The notes under the pieces: model-generated
What the model saw: only the letters and a program-made list of their open reading frames with translations
Databases searched by the model: none
Told to the model about the DNA's origin: nothing
Source of the DNA: Burkholderia cepacia
GTDB taxonomy: Bacteria > Pseudomonadota > Gammaproteobacteria > Burkholderiales > Burkholderiaceae
Reading direction: 5' to 3'
DNA: 64,000 bases
Assembly: GCF_029962485.1 (NCBI RefSeq)
Contig: NZ_CP073638.1
Location: forward strand, 310,001 to 374,000
Part shown: piece by piece, positions 1-8,911 of the stretch
Numbering within the stretch: the stretch's first letter is position 1
Layout of the letters: every line of letters begins with the position of its first letter
Position numbers and translations under genes: made by a program

Positions 1-515
1 CGCTGTCGCTGATTCATTTCGACGCGCACTGCGATACGTGGGCCGACGACGAGCCGGACAGCCTCAATCACGGGACGATGTTCTACAAGGCCGTGAAGGA
101 AGGTCTGATCGATCCGGCGACGTCGGTGCAGGTTGGCATCCGCACGTGGAACGACGACTTTCTCGGGATCGAGCGGCTCGATGCCGCGTGGGTGCATGAC
201 CATGGTTCGCGCGCGGCGGTCGAGCGGATCGCCGAGATCGTCGGTGCGCGGCCCGCGTACCTGACGTTCGACATCGACTGCCTCGATCCGGCGTTCGCGC
301 CCGGCACGGGTACGCCGGTCGCGGGTGGGTTGTCGTCGGCGCAGGCGCTGGCGATCGTGCGCGGGCTCGCAGCGGTGAACCTGGTCGGCGCGGATGTGGT
401 CGAGGTTGCGCCGGCTTACGATCACGCGGATATCACCGCGATCGCCGCCGCGCATGTTGCGTGCGATTTGCTGTGCCTGTGGCGGCAGAAGAAGGTGGCG
501 GGAGCGTTGAAGTAA
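1..515 (+). CDS. speB: Agmatinase, C-terminal part (5' end outside window)
   Basis: Ureohydrolase that splits agmatine into putrescine and urea (cytoplasmic polyamine synthesis). The window starts inside the gene; the reading frame begins at base 3 and is open to the left edge. Two Mn-binding signatures are visible: FDAHCDTW near the left edge and FDIDCLDPAFAPGTGTP in the middle, the latter with the agmatinase-type GTGTP ending rather than the arginase form. The C-terminal helix EVAPAYDHADITAIAAAHVACDL is normal for the family. A strong hairpin follows 25 bases after the stop, so this is the end of its transcription unit. Guanidinobutyrase or another ureohydrolase is possible because the N-terminal specificity region is missing. 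Confidence 0.88.
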   Translation, partial: LSLIHFDAHCDTWADDEPDSLNHGTMFYKAVKEGLIDPATSVQVGIRTWNDDFLGIERLDAAWVHDHGSRAAVERIAEIVGARPAYLTFDIDCLDPAFAPGTGTPVAGGLSSAQALAIVRGLAAVNLVGADVVEVAPAYDHADITAIAAAHVACDLLCLWRQKKVAGALK

Positions 516-539
516 ACGGGGGTGCGTGGTCCCGCAATG

Positions 540-575
540 CAAAAGGCCAGCGGGTAATTTGCCCGCGGCCTTTTG
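540..575. terminator. Bidirectional intrinsic terminator
   Basis: The arms CAAAAGGCC and GGCCTTTTG are extended by GCGGG/CCCGC, with a T-run on the plus strand and the matching A-run serving the other strand. It lies just downstream of the agmatinase stop and is well placed to end that transcript. The ~200 bases from here to 780 hold no supported gene. Confidence 0.8.
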
Positions 576-779
576 CCCGCTGACCATGGATTTTCATGCG
601 TTTTGCGTGGCTTCCCGCGGTGCCGGTAAAAGCGTGGCTCGCGGAATGCCGTGATTGGTGTTCTCCGAGCAGTAGCAGTCTTGCGCGAACTCGGAATAGG
701 GGGCGTTTGCGAACCCGGGCGGCCGCCCGCATGAGGCACCCGGGATCGTGCGCAAAGGCCGCGGCGCCCCCCTCGGCGG

Positions 780-1382
780 CTAGCCGAATTTGACGAGATT
801 CAGCACCGGCAACGGGCCGCCCGGGATTTGCACGAGCCGCCCCCCGCTTTCGAGCAAACCCAGGTCGATGCCGAAGAAGCCGAGCCGCCCGATCAGTCCG
901 CTCACAACCGATTTCGCCTGCACGTCGTCTCCCGCGAAGAACAACACGCGGTGCCCGCCCTCGGCCTGTGGATCGTCGGAAAGGAGGTGCGCCGGCAGAT
1001 GATTGAACGCCTTCACGACGCGTGCGCCCGGCACGAGGTCCGCGAATACAGCGCTCGACGTGCGGCCATGCAATTCGGCGGGTTCGAACGTCGGCGCCTC
1101 GATCGGGTTGTTCGCGTCGATCACGATGCGTCCACCGAAGTCCGGCAATCCGGACAGCGCGGACGGCAGCTTCGCCCAGTTCACGGCGACGAGGACGATG
1201 TCCTGCGCGGCCGCTTGTTCGCGGGTTCCCGGCGTGATTGATGGGCCGAGTTCGCGTGCGAGGCCCGCGAGCGAATCCGGGCCCCGGCTGTTCGCGATGA
1301 TGACTTCGATGCCTTTGCCCGCCAGCGTTTTCGCGAACGCGGACCCGATGGCGCCTGCTCCGATGATACCGATGGTGCTCAT
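780..1382 (-). CDS. NADPH-dependent F420-reductase-like oxidoreductase
   Basis: Protein of 200 aa with an N-terminal Rossmann fold: GIIGAGAIGSAFAKTLA at residues 5-21, then NSRGPDSL, the pattern of the NADP-binding 'F420 reductase' family. Burkholderia is not known to use F420, so these homologues are better read as NADP(H) reductases of unknown substrate. The mid-region VNWAKLPSAL and IDANNPIEAP is typical of the family. AGGAG precedes the ATG by 8 bases. It is transcribed away from the LysR gene at 1563 with about 180 bases between them, so that LysR probably controls it. Confidence 0.75.
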   Translation of the reverse strand: MSTIGIIGAGAIGSAFAKTLAGKGIEVIIANSRGPDSLAGLARELGPSITPGTREQAAAQDIVLVAVNWAKLPSALSGLPDFGGRIVIDANNPIEAPTFEPAELHGRTSSAVFADLVPGARVVKAFNHLPAHLLSDDPQAEGGHRVLFFAGDDVQAKSVVSGLIGRLGFFGIDLGLLESGGRLVQIPGGPLPVLNLVKFG

Positions 1383-1521
1383 GTCGATGCTCCTGGTGAA
1401 GGGGATGAATCAAGTGATAACGCCGATGCCTGTGTCGACAAGGGGACGAACAGGTGACGTTCACTCCCCAAGGTCAGGTGAGCGAATGTTGCCGCCTTTA
1501 TTGCTTGACGATTAGCGGGTA

Positions 1522-1546
1522 ATTGTTTGAATTATTTTCAAGCAAT
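1522..1546. promoter_or_regulatory. LysR-type operator, inverted repeat
   Basis: ATTGTTTGAA-N5-TTCAAGCAAT, 10-bp arms with one mismatch, containing the T-N11-A core of LysR binding sites. It lies 16 bases upstream of the LysR start codon at 1563, in the region shared with the divergent oxidoreductase gene, as expected for an autoregulatory and activating site. Confidence 0.6.
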
Positions 1547-1562
1547 GCTTTAAGATTCACGC

Positions 1563-2492
1563 ATGGAAACGCTCGCCAACCTCGAATCGTTCGTGCGCAG
1601 CGCCGAAACGGGCAGCTTCTCCGCGGCCGCGCGGCGTCTTGCGCTGACACCCGCCGCTGTCAGTCGCAACGTTGCGCTGCTGGAACGCAATCTCGGCGTG
1701 CGGCTGTTCCAGCGCTCGACGCGCAAGCTCACGCTGACCGAGGCGGGCGCGCGCTTTCTGGTGGAAATCGGCGGCAATCTGGACGCGCTGCAGGCGGCGA
1801 TCGCGTCCGTGTCGACCGATCGCAGCGAGCCGGCTGGCGTGCTGAAAGTCAGCATGGCGCCGACGTTCGGCATGACGTACGTCATGCCGCTGCTGCCGGC
1901 GTTCCTCGCGCGCTATCCGATGATTCGCCCGGACTGGCACTTCGAGAACCGACAGGTCGACCTGATTGCGGAGGGATACGATGCCGCGCTGGGTGGCGGG
2001 TTCGATCTCGCGCCGGGCGTCGTGTCTCGCCCATTGGCGCCTGCGCATCTCGTGGCGGTTGCGTCGCCGGCCTACATGGCCGGCCGCACACCGCCCACCG
2101 ATCCCGGCGATCTGGCAGCACTCGGCGGCATCGTGATGCGCTCGAGCCGCACCGGCCGTGTGCGTCACCGGACGATGCGCGACTCGGCAGGCGTTGAAAT
2201 GCCTGCGCTGCTCGGCGAGACCATCGTGGTCAACGACCCGGCCGCGATGCGCCAGGCGGCGATTCTCGGGCTGGGCGTCACGTTGCTGGCCGTGTCGGAC
2301 GTGCTGTCCTCGATCGAACGGGGGGAACTCGTCCGTCTGCTGCCGCGCTGGTACGTGGATGCGGGGGCGATTTCGATCTATTTCGCGACGCGAGCGCTGC
2401 TGCCGGCGAAAACACGCGTGTTCGTCGACTTCGTTGTCGAAGCGTTCGGCCGGGAGCGGTTGGCCGAAAGGTTTGCGGGAGGCGTCGCATGA
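1563..2492 (+). CDS. LysR family transcriptional regulator
   Basis: Protein of 309 aa, normal LysR length. A winged HTH occupies residues 1-60 (NLESFVRSAETGSFSAAARRL, then LTPAAVSRNVALLE), followed by a linker helix and a periplasmic-binding-protein-like effector domain from about 90 to the end. The N-terminal pattern is that of the CrgA/AaeR-like group. It diverges from the NADPH oxidoreductase gene at 780-1382 and carries a palindromic operator just before its start, so autoregulation and control of that gene are the likely roles. The effector cannot be told from sequence. Confidence 0.88.
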   Translation: METLANLESFVRSAETGSFSAAARRLALTPAAVSRNVALLERNLGVRLFQRSTRKLTLTEAGARFLVEIGGNLDALQAAIASVSTDRSEPAGVLKVSMAPTFGMTYVMPLLPAFLARYPMIRPDWHFENRQVDLIAEGYDAALGGGFDLAPGVVSRPLAPAHLVAVASPAYMAGRTPPTDPGDLAALGGIVMRSSRTGRVRHRTMRDSAGVEMPALLGETIVVNDPAAMRQAAILGLGVTLLAVSDVLSSIERGELVRLLPRWYVDAGAISIYFATRALLPAKTRVFVDFVVEAFGRERLAERFAGGVA

Positions 2493-2606
2493 CTCGAATC
2501 CCGGCAAGTCGATGCGCTTCGGCTGTCGCAGCGTCATGGCAGGGATGGGCGGGAACAGCTGCTCGTGGCCGAGCGGCGACGGTTGGGCCCGCGCTTCACG
2601 CAAACC

Positions 2607-2642
2607 AAAAAGGCCGACGGGCAGGGTGCCGGTCGGCCTTTT
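2607..2642. terminator. Bidirectional intrinsic terminator
   Basis: AAAAAGGCCGAC / GTCGGCCTTTT stem with a 13-base GC-rich loop, T-rich on both strands. It sits between the convergent LysR gene (ending 2492) and the sulfonate-binding gene (ending 2670) and can serve both. Confidence 0.85.
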
Positions 2643-2669
2643 GGGAATGAGTGCGCGCTGCGCCGCCTG

Positions 2670-3650
2670 TTACTTCGCCGCGAGCGCGCTCGCCACGCCT
2701 TTATCGATCCACGCATTCTCCGCAACATTCAGCTTCTGCGGAATCAGCTTCGCCGCATGGAACGCATCGGCAACCCCTTGCTGCGCAGCGACGATCCGCG
2801 CATCGAGCGGCACCGCACCGAACGGCACGCGCTTGATCCACGTCTCGACCAGCGCTTGCGGCAGGCCGACCTTCGGTGCGAGCAGCGCGGCGGTGTCGGC
2901 CGGATGTCCGTTGACCCACAAGCCCGTCTCGCGTGCCTGCTTCAGGATCGCACCGACCACGTCGGGATGCTGCTGCGCGAAGTCGCGCGTCGCTTCGTAG
3001 AAGTTGTTGGTCGCCGCGAGCCCCGTGTAGTCGGACAGCGTGCGCACCTTCAGCGCGCTCTGCGCGGCCGCGTAGTACGGATCCCACACGGCCCACGCAT
3101 CGACATTGCCGCTTTCGAATGCGGCGCGCGCGTCGGCGGGCGGCAGGTACACAGGGCGGATCTCGTCATAGCGCACGCCGGCCTGCTTCAGCGCTTCGAG
3201 TAACAGGTAGTTCGCGCTCGAGCCTTTCTGCAGCGCGACCTTCTTGCCCCGCAGGCCGGCGACCGAACGGATCGGCGAATCGGCTTTCACGAATACGGCT
3301 TCGTTGTGCGGCGCCGGCGGCTCCGCGCCGACGTAGACGAACTGCACGCCGGCCGCCTGCGCGAACACGGGCGGCGGCGCGCCCGTGTAGCCGAAGTCGA
3401 TGCTGTTCGCGTTCAGCGCTTCGAGCAGTTGCGGGCCGGCCGGGAATTCGAACCATTGAACGCCATAGCCGAGCGGCTTGAGCCGCGCTTCGAGCGCGCC
3501 CTGCGCCTTGACGACCGACAGCAGGCCGGCCTTCTGATAGCCGATGCGCACGACCTTGTCGGCGCTGCCTTGCGCGAAGGCCGACGCGGCGGCGAACGTG
3601 ACGAGCGTGACGGCAGCGGTGCGGGTGATCCAGCGGGTGAAACGAATCAT
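2670..3650 (-). CDS. ssuA: Aliphatic sulfonate ABC transporter, periplasmic binding protein (SsuA type)
   Basis: Exported solute-binding protein of 326 aa for sulfonate uptake. It has a signal peptide (residues 1-26, cleaved after SAFA). The family signature follows: VRIGYQKAGLLSVVKAQG, then a hinge with FEFPAGPQLLEALNANSIDFGYTGAPPP. GGAG stands 8 bases before the ATG. No permease or ATPase gene is adjacent; the neighbours are a MerR gene 123 bases upstream and a terminator downstream. The protein must therefore use a transporter encoded elsewhere, or serve a paralogous NitT/TauT-type system. Taurine or another sulfonate is possible as ligand. Confidence 0.82.
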   Translation of the reverse strand: MIRFTRWITRTAAVTLVTFAAASAFAQGSADKVVRIGYQKAGLLSVVKAQGALEARLKPLGYGVQWFEFPAGPQLLEALNANSIDFGYTGAPPPVFAQAAGVQFVYVGAEPPAPHNEAVFVKADSPIRSVAGLRGKKVALQKGSSANYLLLEALKQAGVRYDEIRPVYLPPADARAAFESGNVDAWAVWDPYYAAAQSALKVRTLSDYTGLAATNNFYEATRDFAQQHPDVVGAILKQARETGLWVNGHPADTAALLAPKVGLPQALVETWIKRVPFGAVPLDARIVAAQQGVADAFHAAKLIPQKLNVAENAWIDKGVASALAAK

Positions 3651-3773
3651 CGAACGAACTCCATGCGAGATATCTTCCGGGAGCGGTGGGTGCCGCTCGG
3701 TTGGAAGAATCGTCGCATGGGCGATCGCGCCCGCAAACGAAGCATTGCCGATATGAATATGACGGCGGCGACC

Positions 3774-4622
3774 CTATGCTTTGTCGCCGGCGCCTGACGG
3801 ATCGGACGTATCCGGCGTGCCGGACTGGCGCGCCGCTTCGTCGCTGAGCTTCTTGTCGAGGATCGTCGCGACGCGGCCGCCGAGATACGCGCTCGCCGCG
3901 GTTTCGAGCGCGCGGTTCGTCTCGCCTTCGACGAACACGGCCGCGAGCGGGCGCAGACGCCAGATCGCGTCGACCAGCTCGGGCACGTCGGTGGCGGGCG
4001 GCAGCGTGCCGGCGTCGTAGCGGTCGAGCCGCTTCACGACGAGATCGACGAGCAGCCGCGCGATCGCGTCGAAGTGCGGCCGCGCGAGGCTGATCACGTC
4101 GAGCAGTTCGCGCGGCGGGATGCCTTCCTTCGTCATCGCGGCCGCCGCCTCGAGCAGCGCGGGGCTCTTCGCGACGAACGACAGGCCGCGCCGTTCGAGC
4201 AGGCCGAGATCGGTGACGCGCGACAGCTGCGTGGTGGCCTGCGGGCCGAACATCTGCGCGAGCGCGGCGAGCGAATAGGTTTTCGGCAGTTCGTGCGACC
4301 AGCGGCCGCCGATCGCGTTTTCGAGGCCGAGGATCGAGCGCAGGTCGTGGCCTTCGTCGATTGCCTTGATCAGGTCCTGGATGTTCGACAGCGTGTAGCC
4401 GCGCGCGAGCAGATGGTTGATCAGCTTCAGGCGCGCGACGTGCGTGTCGTCGTAGATGCCGACGCGGCCGCGTTTTTCCGGCGGCGCGAGCAAGCCGCGA
4501 TCCTGATACGCGCGGACGTTGCGCACGGTGGTATCGGACACGCGCGCGAGTTCGTCGACCGTGTACTCGTTGCCGGAATCCGGTGCAGCCTCGTCGGGCG
4601 TGGAATGAGTCTGTTTTGACAT
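3774..4622 (-). CDS. MerR family transcriptional regulator
   Basis: Protein of 282 aa. The winged HTH of MerR is at residues 19-90: YTVDELARVSDTTVRNVRAYQDRGLL, then the wing KRGRVGIYDDTHVARLKLINHLLARGYTLSNIQDLI. The long C-terminal part has no visible cysteine cluster, so a metal effector is unlikely; a small organic ligand or a protein input is more plausible. The start lies 9 bases after the stop of the PAT acetyltransferase gene, so the two are probably one transcript, and the regulator may control its own operon. Confidence 0.85.
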   Translation of the reverse strand: MSKQTHSTPDEAAPDSGNEYTVDELARVSDTTVRNVRAYQDRGLLAPPEKRGRVGIYDDTHVARLKLINHLLARGYTLSNIQDLIKAIDEGHDLRSILGLENAIGGRWSHELPKTYSLAALAQMFGPQATTQLSRVTDLGLLERRGLSFVAKSPALLEAAAAMTKEGIPPRELLDVISLARPHFDAIARLLVDLVVKRLDRYDAGTLPPATDVPELVDAIWRLRPLAAVFVEGETNRALETAASAYLGGRVATILDKKLSDEAARQSGTPDTSDPSGAGDKA

Positions 4623-4631
4623 GCGGCCATT

Positions 4632-5192
4632 CTAGCGCGACGCGGCGGGCTCGGGCGAGGCAGGGAGCGCGTGTGCGCCGTCGCCGAGCGGCCGTTGCAG
4701 CAGCGCCGTGTCGATCCAGCGGCCGCGCTTGAAGCCGACCGCCTTCAGCACGCCGGCCGGTTCGAAGCCGAATGCGCGATGCAGCGCCGTCGAGCCGCCG
4801 GTGCCGCCATCGGCGATCACCGCGATCATCTGCCGCCACGGGCCGGCTTCGCAGCGCGCGATCAGTGCCGCGAGCAGTGCGCGGCCGATTCCGCGCCCGC
4901 GCTGCGCATCGTCGATGTAGATCGAATCCTCGATCGTGAAGCGGTATGCGCTGCGCGTGCGGTAAGGCGTCGCGTAGGCGTAACCGGCCACGCGGCCGTC
5001 GCAATCGGCGACGAGATACGGCAGCCCGTGGCCCAGTACCGCATCGCGGCGCGCGCGCAGTTCGGTGGCGTCGGGCGGCGTTTCCTCGAACGACGCGACG
5101 CTGTGGTGCACGTGGTGCGCATAGATCGCGTGGATCGCATCGAGGTCGGCGTCGGTCGCGTCGCGAACGACGCAGGCGGGAGCGGTGGACAT
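4632..5192 (-). CDS. GNAT N-acetyltransferase, phosphinothricin acetyltransferase type
   Basis: Cytoplasmic acetyl-CoA transferase of 186 aa. It shows the PAT/Bar pattern: VRDATDADLDAIHAIYAHHV at the N-terminus, VASFEETPPD, GYAYATPYRTRSAYRFTIEDSIY, and the acetyl-CoA loop QRGRGIGRALLAAL at about 117-130. Chromosomal members of this family acetylate methionine sulfone/sulfoximine or phosphinothricin-like amino acids; the natural substrate here is not certain. It is the promoter-proximal gene of a pair with the MerR regulator 9 bases downstream. Confidence 0.82.
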   Translation of the reverse strand: MSTAPACVVRDATDADLDAIHAIYAHHVHHSVASFEETPPDATELRARRDAVLGHGLPYLVADCDGRVAGYAYATPYRTRSAYRFTIEDSIYIDDAQRGRGIGRALLAALIARCEAGPWRQMIAVIADGGTGGSTALHRAFGFEPAGVLKAVGFKRGRWIDTALLQRPLGDGAHALPASPEPAASR

Positions 5193-5272
5193 GGCGGAGG
5201 GTCTGGCGAAATCAAATCGCTACTATGCCGGCCGCCGAAGCGCGTGGCAAAGCCGTTCGCCGTTTCGGTGAC

Positions 5273-6193
5273 TCACAGCCGGCCGTCCGCCGCATGAACC
5301 GCATCGGCGATCGCATCCGCGACACGCTGCACGCGCGGCGAGCGGCGCACGTCCGGGTGCACGACGAGCCAGATCTCGCGCTCGATGTCGCAACGTGGCG
5401 CGGCCGTCAGTTCGACGAGTGGCGCACCGGCTTGCGCGGCCGGATCGTCGACGAGAAAGCGCGGCAGCAGCGCGACGCCGGCGCCCGCCGCGCACGCGCG
5501 ATGCTGCGCGGCCAGGTCGTTGGCGATGAACGCGAAACGGCGCCCGGCCGCGAAACGTTCGAGCCACTGCTGCTGCGGCGTTTGCGCGAGCGCGTCGTCG
5601 TAGCCGACGAACGGCCAGGTGTCGGGCGGCGCGCTCGCCCATTCCGGCGACGCGCACAGCGCGAAGCGCATCGTGCCGAGCCGGCGCGCGGCGAGCCCCG
5701 GTTCGGTCGGCCGCGACAACCGCACCGCGAGATCGGCTTCGCGCGCGTACAGGTTCGCCGCATGCATCTCACCCATCAGGTCGATCCGCAGCGCCGGCCA
5801 TGCCCGCTGCGCGCGGGCCAGGCGCGGCGCGAGGAAGTGGCTGGCGAATACCGGCGACGCCGATACGCGCACGACGCCGTCGAGCGCCGCCGCACCCTGG
5901 GCGGCGCGCGCGAACGCATGCGCGTCGGCTTCGAGGCGCGTGGCGTGCTCGGCAAGGTGCAGCCCTTCGTCGGTGGGCGGCCAGCCGCGCGGCAGCCGGT
6001 CGAACAGCCGGATGCCGAGCGCGGACTCCAGTGTGTCGATGCGGCGCGCAACGGTCGAATGCTGAACCTGCAGCGCCCGCGCGGCGGCCGACAGGCTGCC
6101 GCCGCGCATCACCGCGAGGAAGTAGCGGATGTCGTCCCAGCTCATCGGCGGCGCGGACGCGGGTGTGGGTGCTTGATCGGTCGAATTTTGCAC
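5273..6193 (-). CDS. LysR family transcriptional regulator
   Basis: Protein of 306 aa. The HTH (SWDDIRYFLAVMRGGSLSAAARALQVQHSTVARRIDTLE) starts about residue 18 and is followed by a complete effector-binding domain. The sequence style MSWDDIRYFLAV is that of the regulators usually found divergent to oxidoreductases. It shares an 83-base promoter region with the quinone oxidoreductase gene at 6277, and a TTGC-N11-GCAA inverted repeat overlaps its own start region. Confidence 0.87.
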   Translation of the reverse strand: MQNSTDQAPTPASAPPMSWDDIRYFLAVMRGGSLSAAARALQVQHSTVARRIDTLESALGIRLFDRLPRGWPPTDEGLHLAEHATRLEADAHAFARAAQGAAALDGVVRVSASPVFASHFLAPRLARAQRAWPALRIDLMGEMHAANLYAREADLAVRLSRPTEPGLAARRLGTMRFALCASPEWASAPPDTWPFVGYDDALAQTPQQQWLERFAAGRRFAFIANDLAAQHRACAAGAGVALLPRFLVDDPAAQAGAPLVELTAAPRCDIEREIWLVVHPDVRRSPRVQRVADAIADAVHAADGRL

Positions 6194-6206
6194 AGTAGAT
6201 GGGCAA
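6188..6206. promoter_or_regulatory. Candidate LysR box
   Basis: TTGC-N11-GCAA, a T-N11-A type inverted repeat overlapping the start of the LysR gene at 6193. A second inverted repeat, CACGAT-N6-ATCGTG at 6232-6249, lies closer to the quinone oxidoreductase start. Either could bind the LysR product; short arms keep the call tentative. Confidence 0.4.
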
Positions 6207-6276
6207 TCAACGGGAATTCCGATCGATTATGCACGATGGGATGATCGTGTCACTTCATTCGATTGTGAGGAACGTC

Positions 6277-7275
6277 ATGACCCAAACCATTACCGCCATC
6301 CGGATCGGGATCGACCGCTACGGCGACGCTGGCGTGCTGCGCCGTGTCGATGCACCTGTTGCGCCGCCCGCTGCCGGCGAGGTGCGGATTCGCCAGACCG
6401 CGATCGGCGTGAATTTCGTCGACATCTATTTCAGGACGGGCGCGCATGCGTTGCCCGCGCTGCCGGATGCGCTCGGTGTCGAGGCGGCCGGGGTGATCGA
6501 CGCGGTCGGGCCGGGCGTGACGGATCTCGTCCCTGGCCAGCGTGTCGCGTATGCGGGTATGCCGACCGGCAGCTATGCGAGCCTGCGCACGATGCCGGCC
6601 GAGCGCGTGGTGCCGATTCCCGACGGTTTGAGCGACGACGCAGCGGCCGCCGGGCTGCTGAAAGGGATCACGGTTTACATGTTGCTGCATCGCGTCCGGC
6701 AAGTCGGCGCCGGCGACACGGTGCTCGTGCATGCGGCGGCCGGCGGGGTAGGGCTGCTGGCGACGCAATGGGCGCGCGCGCTCGGCGCACGGGTGATCGG
6801 CACGGTCGGATCGGCGTCGAAGGCCGCGCTCGTGCGCACGCATGGCGCCGAGGCAGTCGTCGATTATCGCGAGGAGGATTTTGTCGCGGCGGCACGCGCG
6901 TTCGGGGGCGGCGCCGGGGTCGATTACGCGATCGACGGGATCGGCGGCGACGTGCTGACGCGCACGCTCGGTGCGATCCGGCCGTTCGGGATGGTCGCGA
7001 GCATCGGGCAGGTGGCCGCGATCGGCGCACGGCATACGTTCGATCTCGACGAACTGGGGCCGGCGCGGTCGATCGCGCTGGCGCGGCCGAGCGTGCTCGG
7101 TTTCATCGCACGCGACATTGGCGGGTATCGGGAGGCTGCGCGTGCGACGCTCGAACGGCTGGCGGGCGGGATGCATGTGGAGATCGGCGCGCGATTGCCG
7201 CTCGAACAGGCGGCCGATGCGCACCGGCTGCTGGAGTCGCGTGCGACGACGGGTGGGGTCGTGCTGGTGCCTTGA
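6277..7275 (+). CDS. Zinc-independent quinone oxidoreductase (QOR family)
   Basis: NADPH:quinone reductase-like MDR protein of 332 aa. It has an N-terminal GroES-like domain, then a Rossmann cofactor domain with AAAGGVG at 153-159; the QOR hallmark VNFVDIYFRTG is at 45-55 and no zinc-ligand cysteines are present. The start is placed at 6277 because GAGG stands 6 bases before that ATG and the protein begins MTQTITAIRI like its relatives; the frame is open further upstream but that stretch has no ribosome site. The divergent LysR gene is the likely regulator. It would reduce quinones or enones in the cytoplasm. Confidence 0.87.
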   Translation: MTQTITAIRIGIDRYGDAGVLRRVDAPVAPPAAGEVRIRQTAIGVNFVDIYFRTGAHALPALPDALGVEAAGVIDAVGPGVTDLVPGQRVAYAGMPTGSYASLRTMPAERVVPIPDGLSDDAAAAGLLKGITVYMLLHRVRQVGAGDTVLVHAAAGGVGLLATQWARALGARVIGTVGSASKAALVRTHGAEAVVDYREEDFVAAARAFGGGAGVDYAIDGIGGDVLTRTLGAIRPFGMVASIGQVAAIGARHTFDLDELGPARSIALARPSVLGFIARDIGGYREAARATLERLAGGMHVEIGARLPLEQAADAHRLLESRATTGGVVLVP

Positions 7276-7289
7276 AGACGGGTGGAAGG

Positions 7290-7325
7290 GGATCGCGATG
7301 CAGCTCGACGCTCGCGTCGCGATCC
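7290..7325. terminator. Hairpin between convergent genes
   Basis: GGATCGCGA and TCGCGATCC form 9-bp arms around an 18-base loop in the 59-base gap between the quinone oxidoreductase (+) and the efflux pump (-). It has no clear T-run, so it is a weak or factor-assisted terminator at best. Confidence 0.4.
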
Positions 7326-7334
7326 ACGGGAAAC

Positions 7335-8864
7335 TCAGTTGTGCTTGCGCAGCGGCGCATCCTCGACGAACCACGCAAGCACGAACGCGATCGCGATCAC
7401 CGTCGCGGCCGACAGATACACGACATGAAGCGAACCGGCGAACGCATGCAGGTATGTGTCGCGCACGGCATCCGGCAACTGGTGCACGGCGGCCGGGCCG
7501 AGCGCGGGCGGCAGCTCCGTGCCGGCCGGCAGCGCCTCCATCACCCGCGACTGCAGCCCGTGCGAGAACAGCGCACCAAACGCCGCGACGCCGAGCGAGC
7601 CGCCGATCGAGCGGAACAGCGTCGCACCGGACGTCGCGACGCCCATGTGCCGGAATTCGACCGTGTTCTGCACGGCGAGCGTGAGCACGGGCATCACCAT
7701 GCCGAGTCCGATCCCGAGCAGCGCCATGTATGCATACATCGTATGCAGCGGCGTATCGAGCGTCAGCGTCGACAGCAGCGCCATCGCGATGCCGCCGGTC
7801 AGCGTGCCCAGGATCGGAAACATCCGGTACGAGCCGAGCCGCGAGATCAGCCGGCCGCTGACGACCGACGTCACGAGCATCCCGCCCATCATCGGCAGTA
7901 ACTGCATGCCGGCCTGCGACGGCGTCGAGCCCTTCACGACCTGCAGGTAGAGCGGAATGAACGTGACCGAACCGAACAGCGCGATGCCGACGACGAAGCC
8001 GATCAGGCTGACCAGCACGAAGGTGCGATGACGGAACAGTTCGAGCGGCATGATCGGCTCGGCCGCAAGACGCTCCTCATATATGAAGCCGCCGATCGCG
8101 ACGAGCCCGAGCACGAGCGTCATCCACAGTTGCGGCGACGTCCACGGCAGCAGCGAGCCGCCTTCGCTCGTGAACAGGATCACGCAGGTGAGGGCGGTCG
8201 CGAGGAACGTGGCGCCCATGTAGTCGATCCGGTGCTTCACGTGCGCGGTGTGCGGCCGGAACGCGACGCCGATCACCGCGAGCGCGAGAAAGCCGAGCGG
8301 CAGGTTGATCGTGAAGATCCAGCGCCACGAAAGGTGTTCGACGAGGAAGCCGCCGAGCAGCGGGCCAATGATCGTCGCGAGGCCGTACACGCCGCCGAAC
8401 ATCCCCTGGTAGCGCGCGCGGCGATCGGGCGGCACCAGGTCGCCGATCGCGGCCATCGTGACGACCATCAGGCCGCCGCCGCCGAGACCCTGCAGTGCAC
8501 GCAGTACGATCAGCTGTGTCATGTCCTGCGCGACGCCGCACAGCGCCGAACCCGCGAGGAACAGCACGATCGCGGCCTGCAGCACGATCTTGCGGCCGTA
8601 CAGATCGCCGAGCTTGCCGTACAGCGGCAGCACGACGGTGGACGACAGCAGGTACGCGGTGACGACCCATGACAGCTGGTCGAGCCCGCCGAGCTCGCCG
8701 ACGATCGTCGGCAGCGCGGTCGACACGATCGTCTGGTCGAGTGCGGACAGCAGCATGACGAGCAGCAGCGCGGCGACGATCAGCCCGGTCGGCGCGTCGC
8801 GGCGGGCCGCTTCCGTGGCGGGCGGAGTGAGGAGGGTATCGGTAGTCATCGATATATCTGCCAT
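7335..8864 (-). CDS. DHA2 family MFS drug/proton antiporter (14 TM)
   Basis: Inner-membrane efflux transporter of 509 aa with the 14-helix DHA2 pattern. Helix 1 carries LDQTIVSTALPTI. Motif A-like LYGKLGDLYGRK follows, then the motif C region GPLLGGFLVEHLSWRWIFTINLPLG. The start at 8864 sits about 19 bases after a textbook sigma-70 -10 box; ATG at 8849 is the alternative. No adaptor (HlyD) or TetR gene is adjacent, so it probably works as a single-component pump under a regulator encoded elsewhere. Substrate unknown; biocides, dyes or organic cations are usual for the family. Confidence 0.88.
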   Translation of the reverse strand: MADISMTTDTLLTPPATEAARRDAPTGLIVAALLLVMLLSALDQTIVSTALPTIVGELGGLDQLSWVVTAYLLSSTVVLPLYGKLGDLYGRKIVLQAAIVLFLAGSALCGVAQDMTQLIVLRALQGLGGGGLMVVTMAAIGDLVPPDRRARYQGMFGGVYGLATIIGPLLGGFLVEHLSWRWIFTINLPLGFLALAVIGVAFRPHTAHVKHRIDYMGATFLATALTCVILFTSEGGSLLPWTSPQLWMTLVLGLVAIGGFIYEERLAAEPIMPLELFRHRTFVLVSLIGFVVGIALFGSVTFIPLYLQVVKGSTPSQAGMQLLPMMGGMLVTSVVSGRLISRLGSYRMFPILGTLTGGIAMALLSTLTLDTPLHTMYAYMALLGIGLGMVMPVLTLAVQNTVEFRHMGVATSGATLFRSIGGSLGVAAFGALFSHGLQSRVMEALPAGTELPPALGPAAVHQLPDAVRDTYLHAFAGSLHVVYLSAATVIAIAFVLAWFVEDAPLRKHN

Positions 8865-8882
8865 GGCAGGAAATTGATTCGA

Positions 8883-8911
8883 ACTATAGCGATGGATAGT
8901 TGACCAGTCAA
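8883..8911 (-). promoter_or_regulatory. Sigma-70 promoter of the efflux gene with overlapping inverted repeat
   Basis: On the minus strand TTGACT (8911-8906) and TATAGT (8888-8883) are separated by exactly 17 bases, a near-consensus promoter for the pump gene starting at 8864. The -35 box lies inside TTGACCAGTCAA (8900-8911, plus strand), an imperfect palindrome resembling TetR-family operators. Binding there would block RNA polymerase, so repression is the likely control. Confidence 0.65.
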
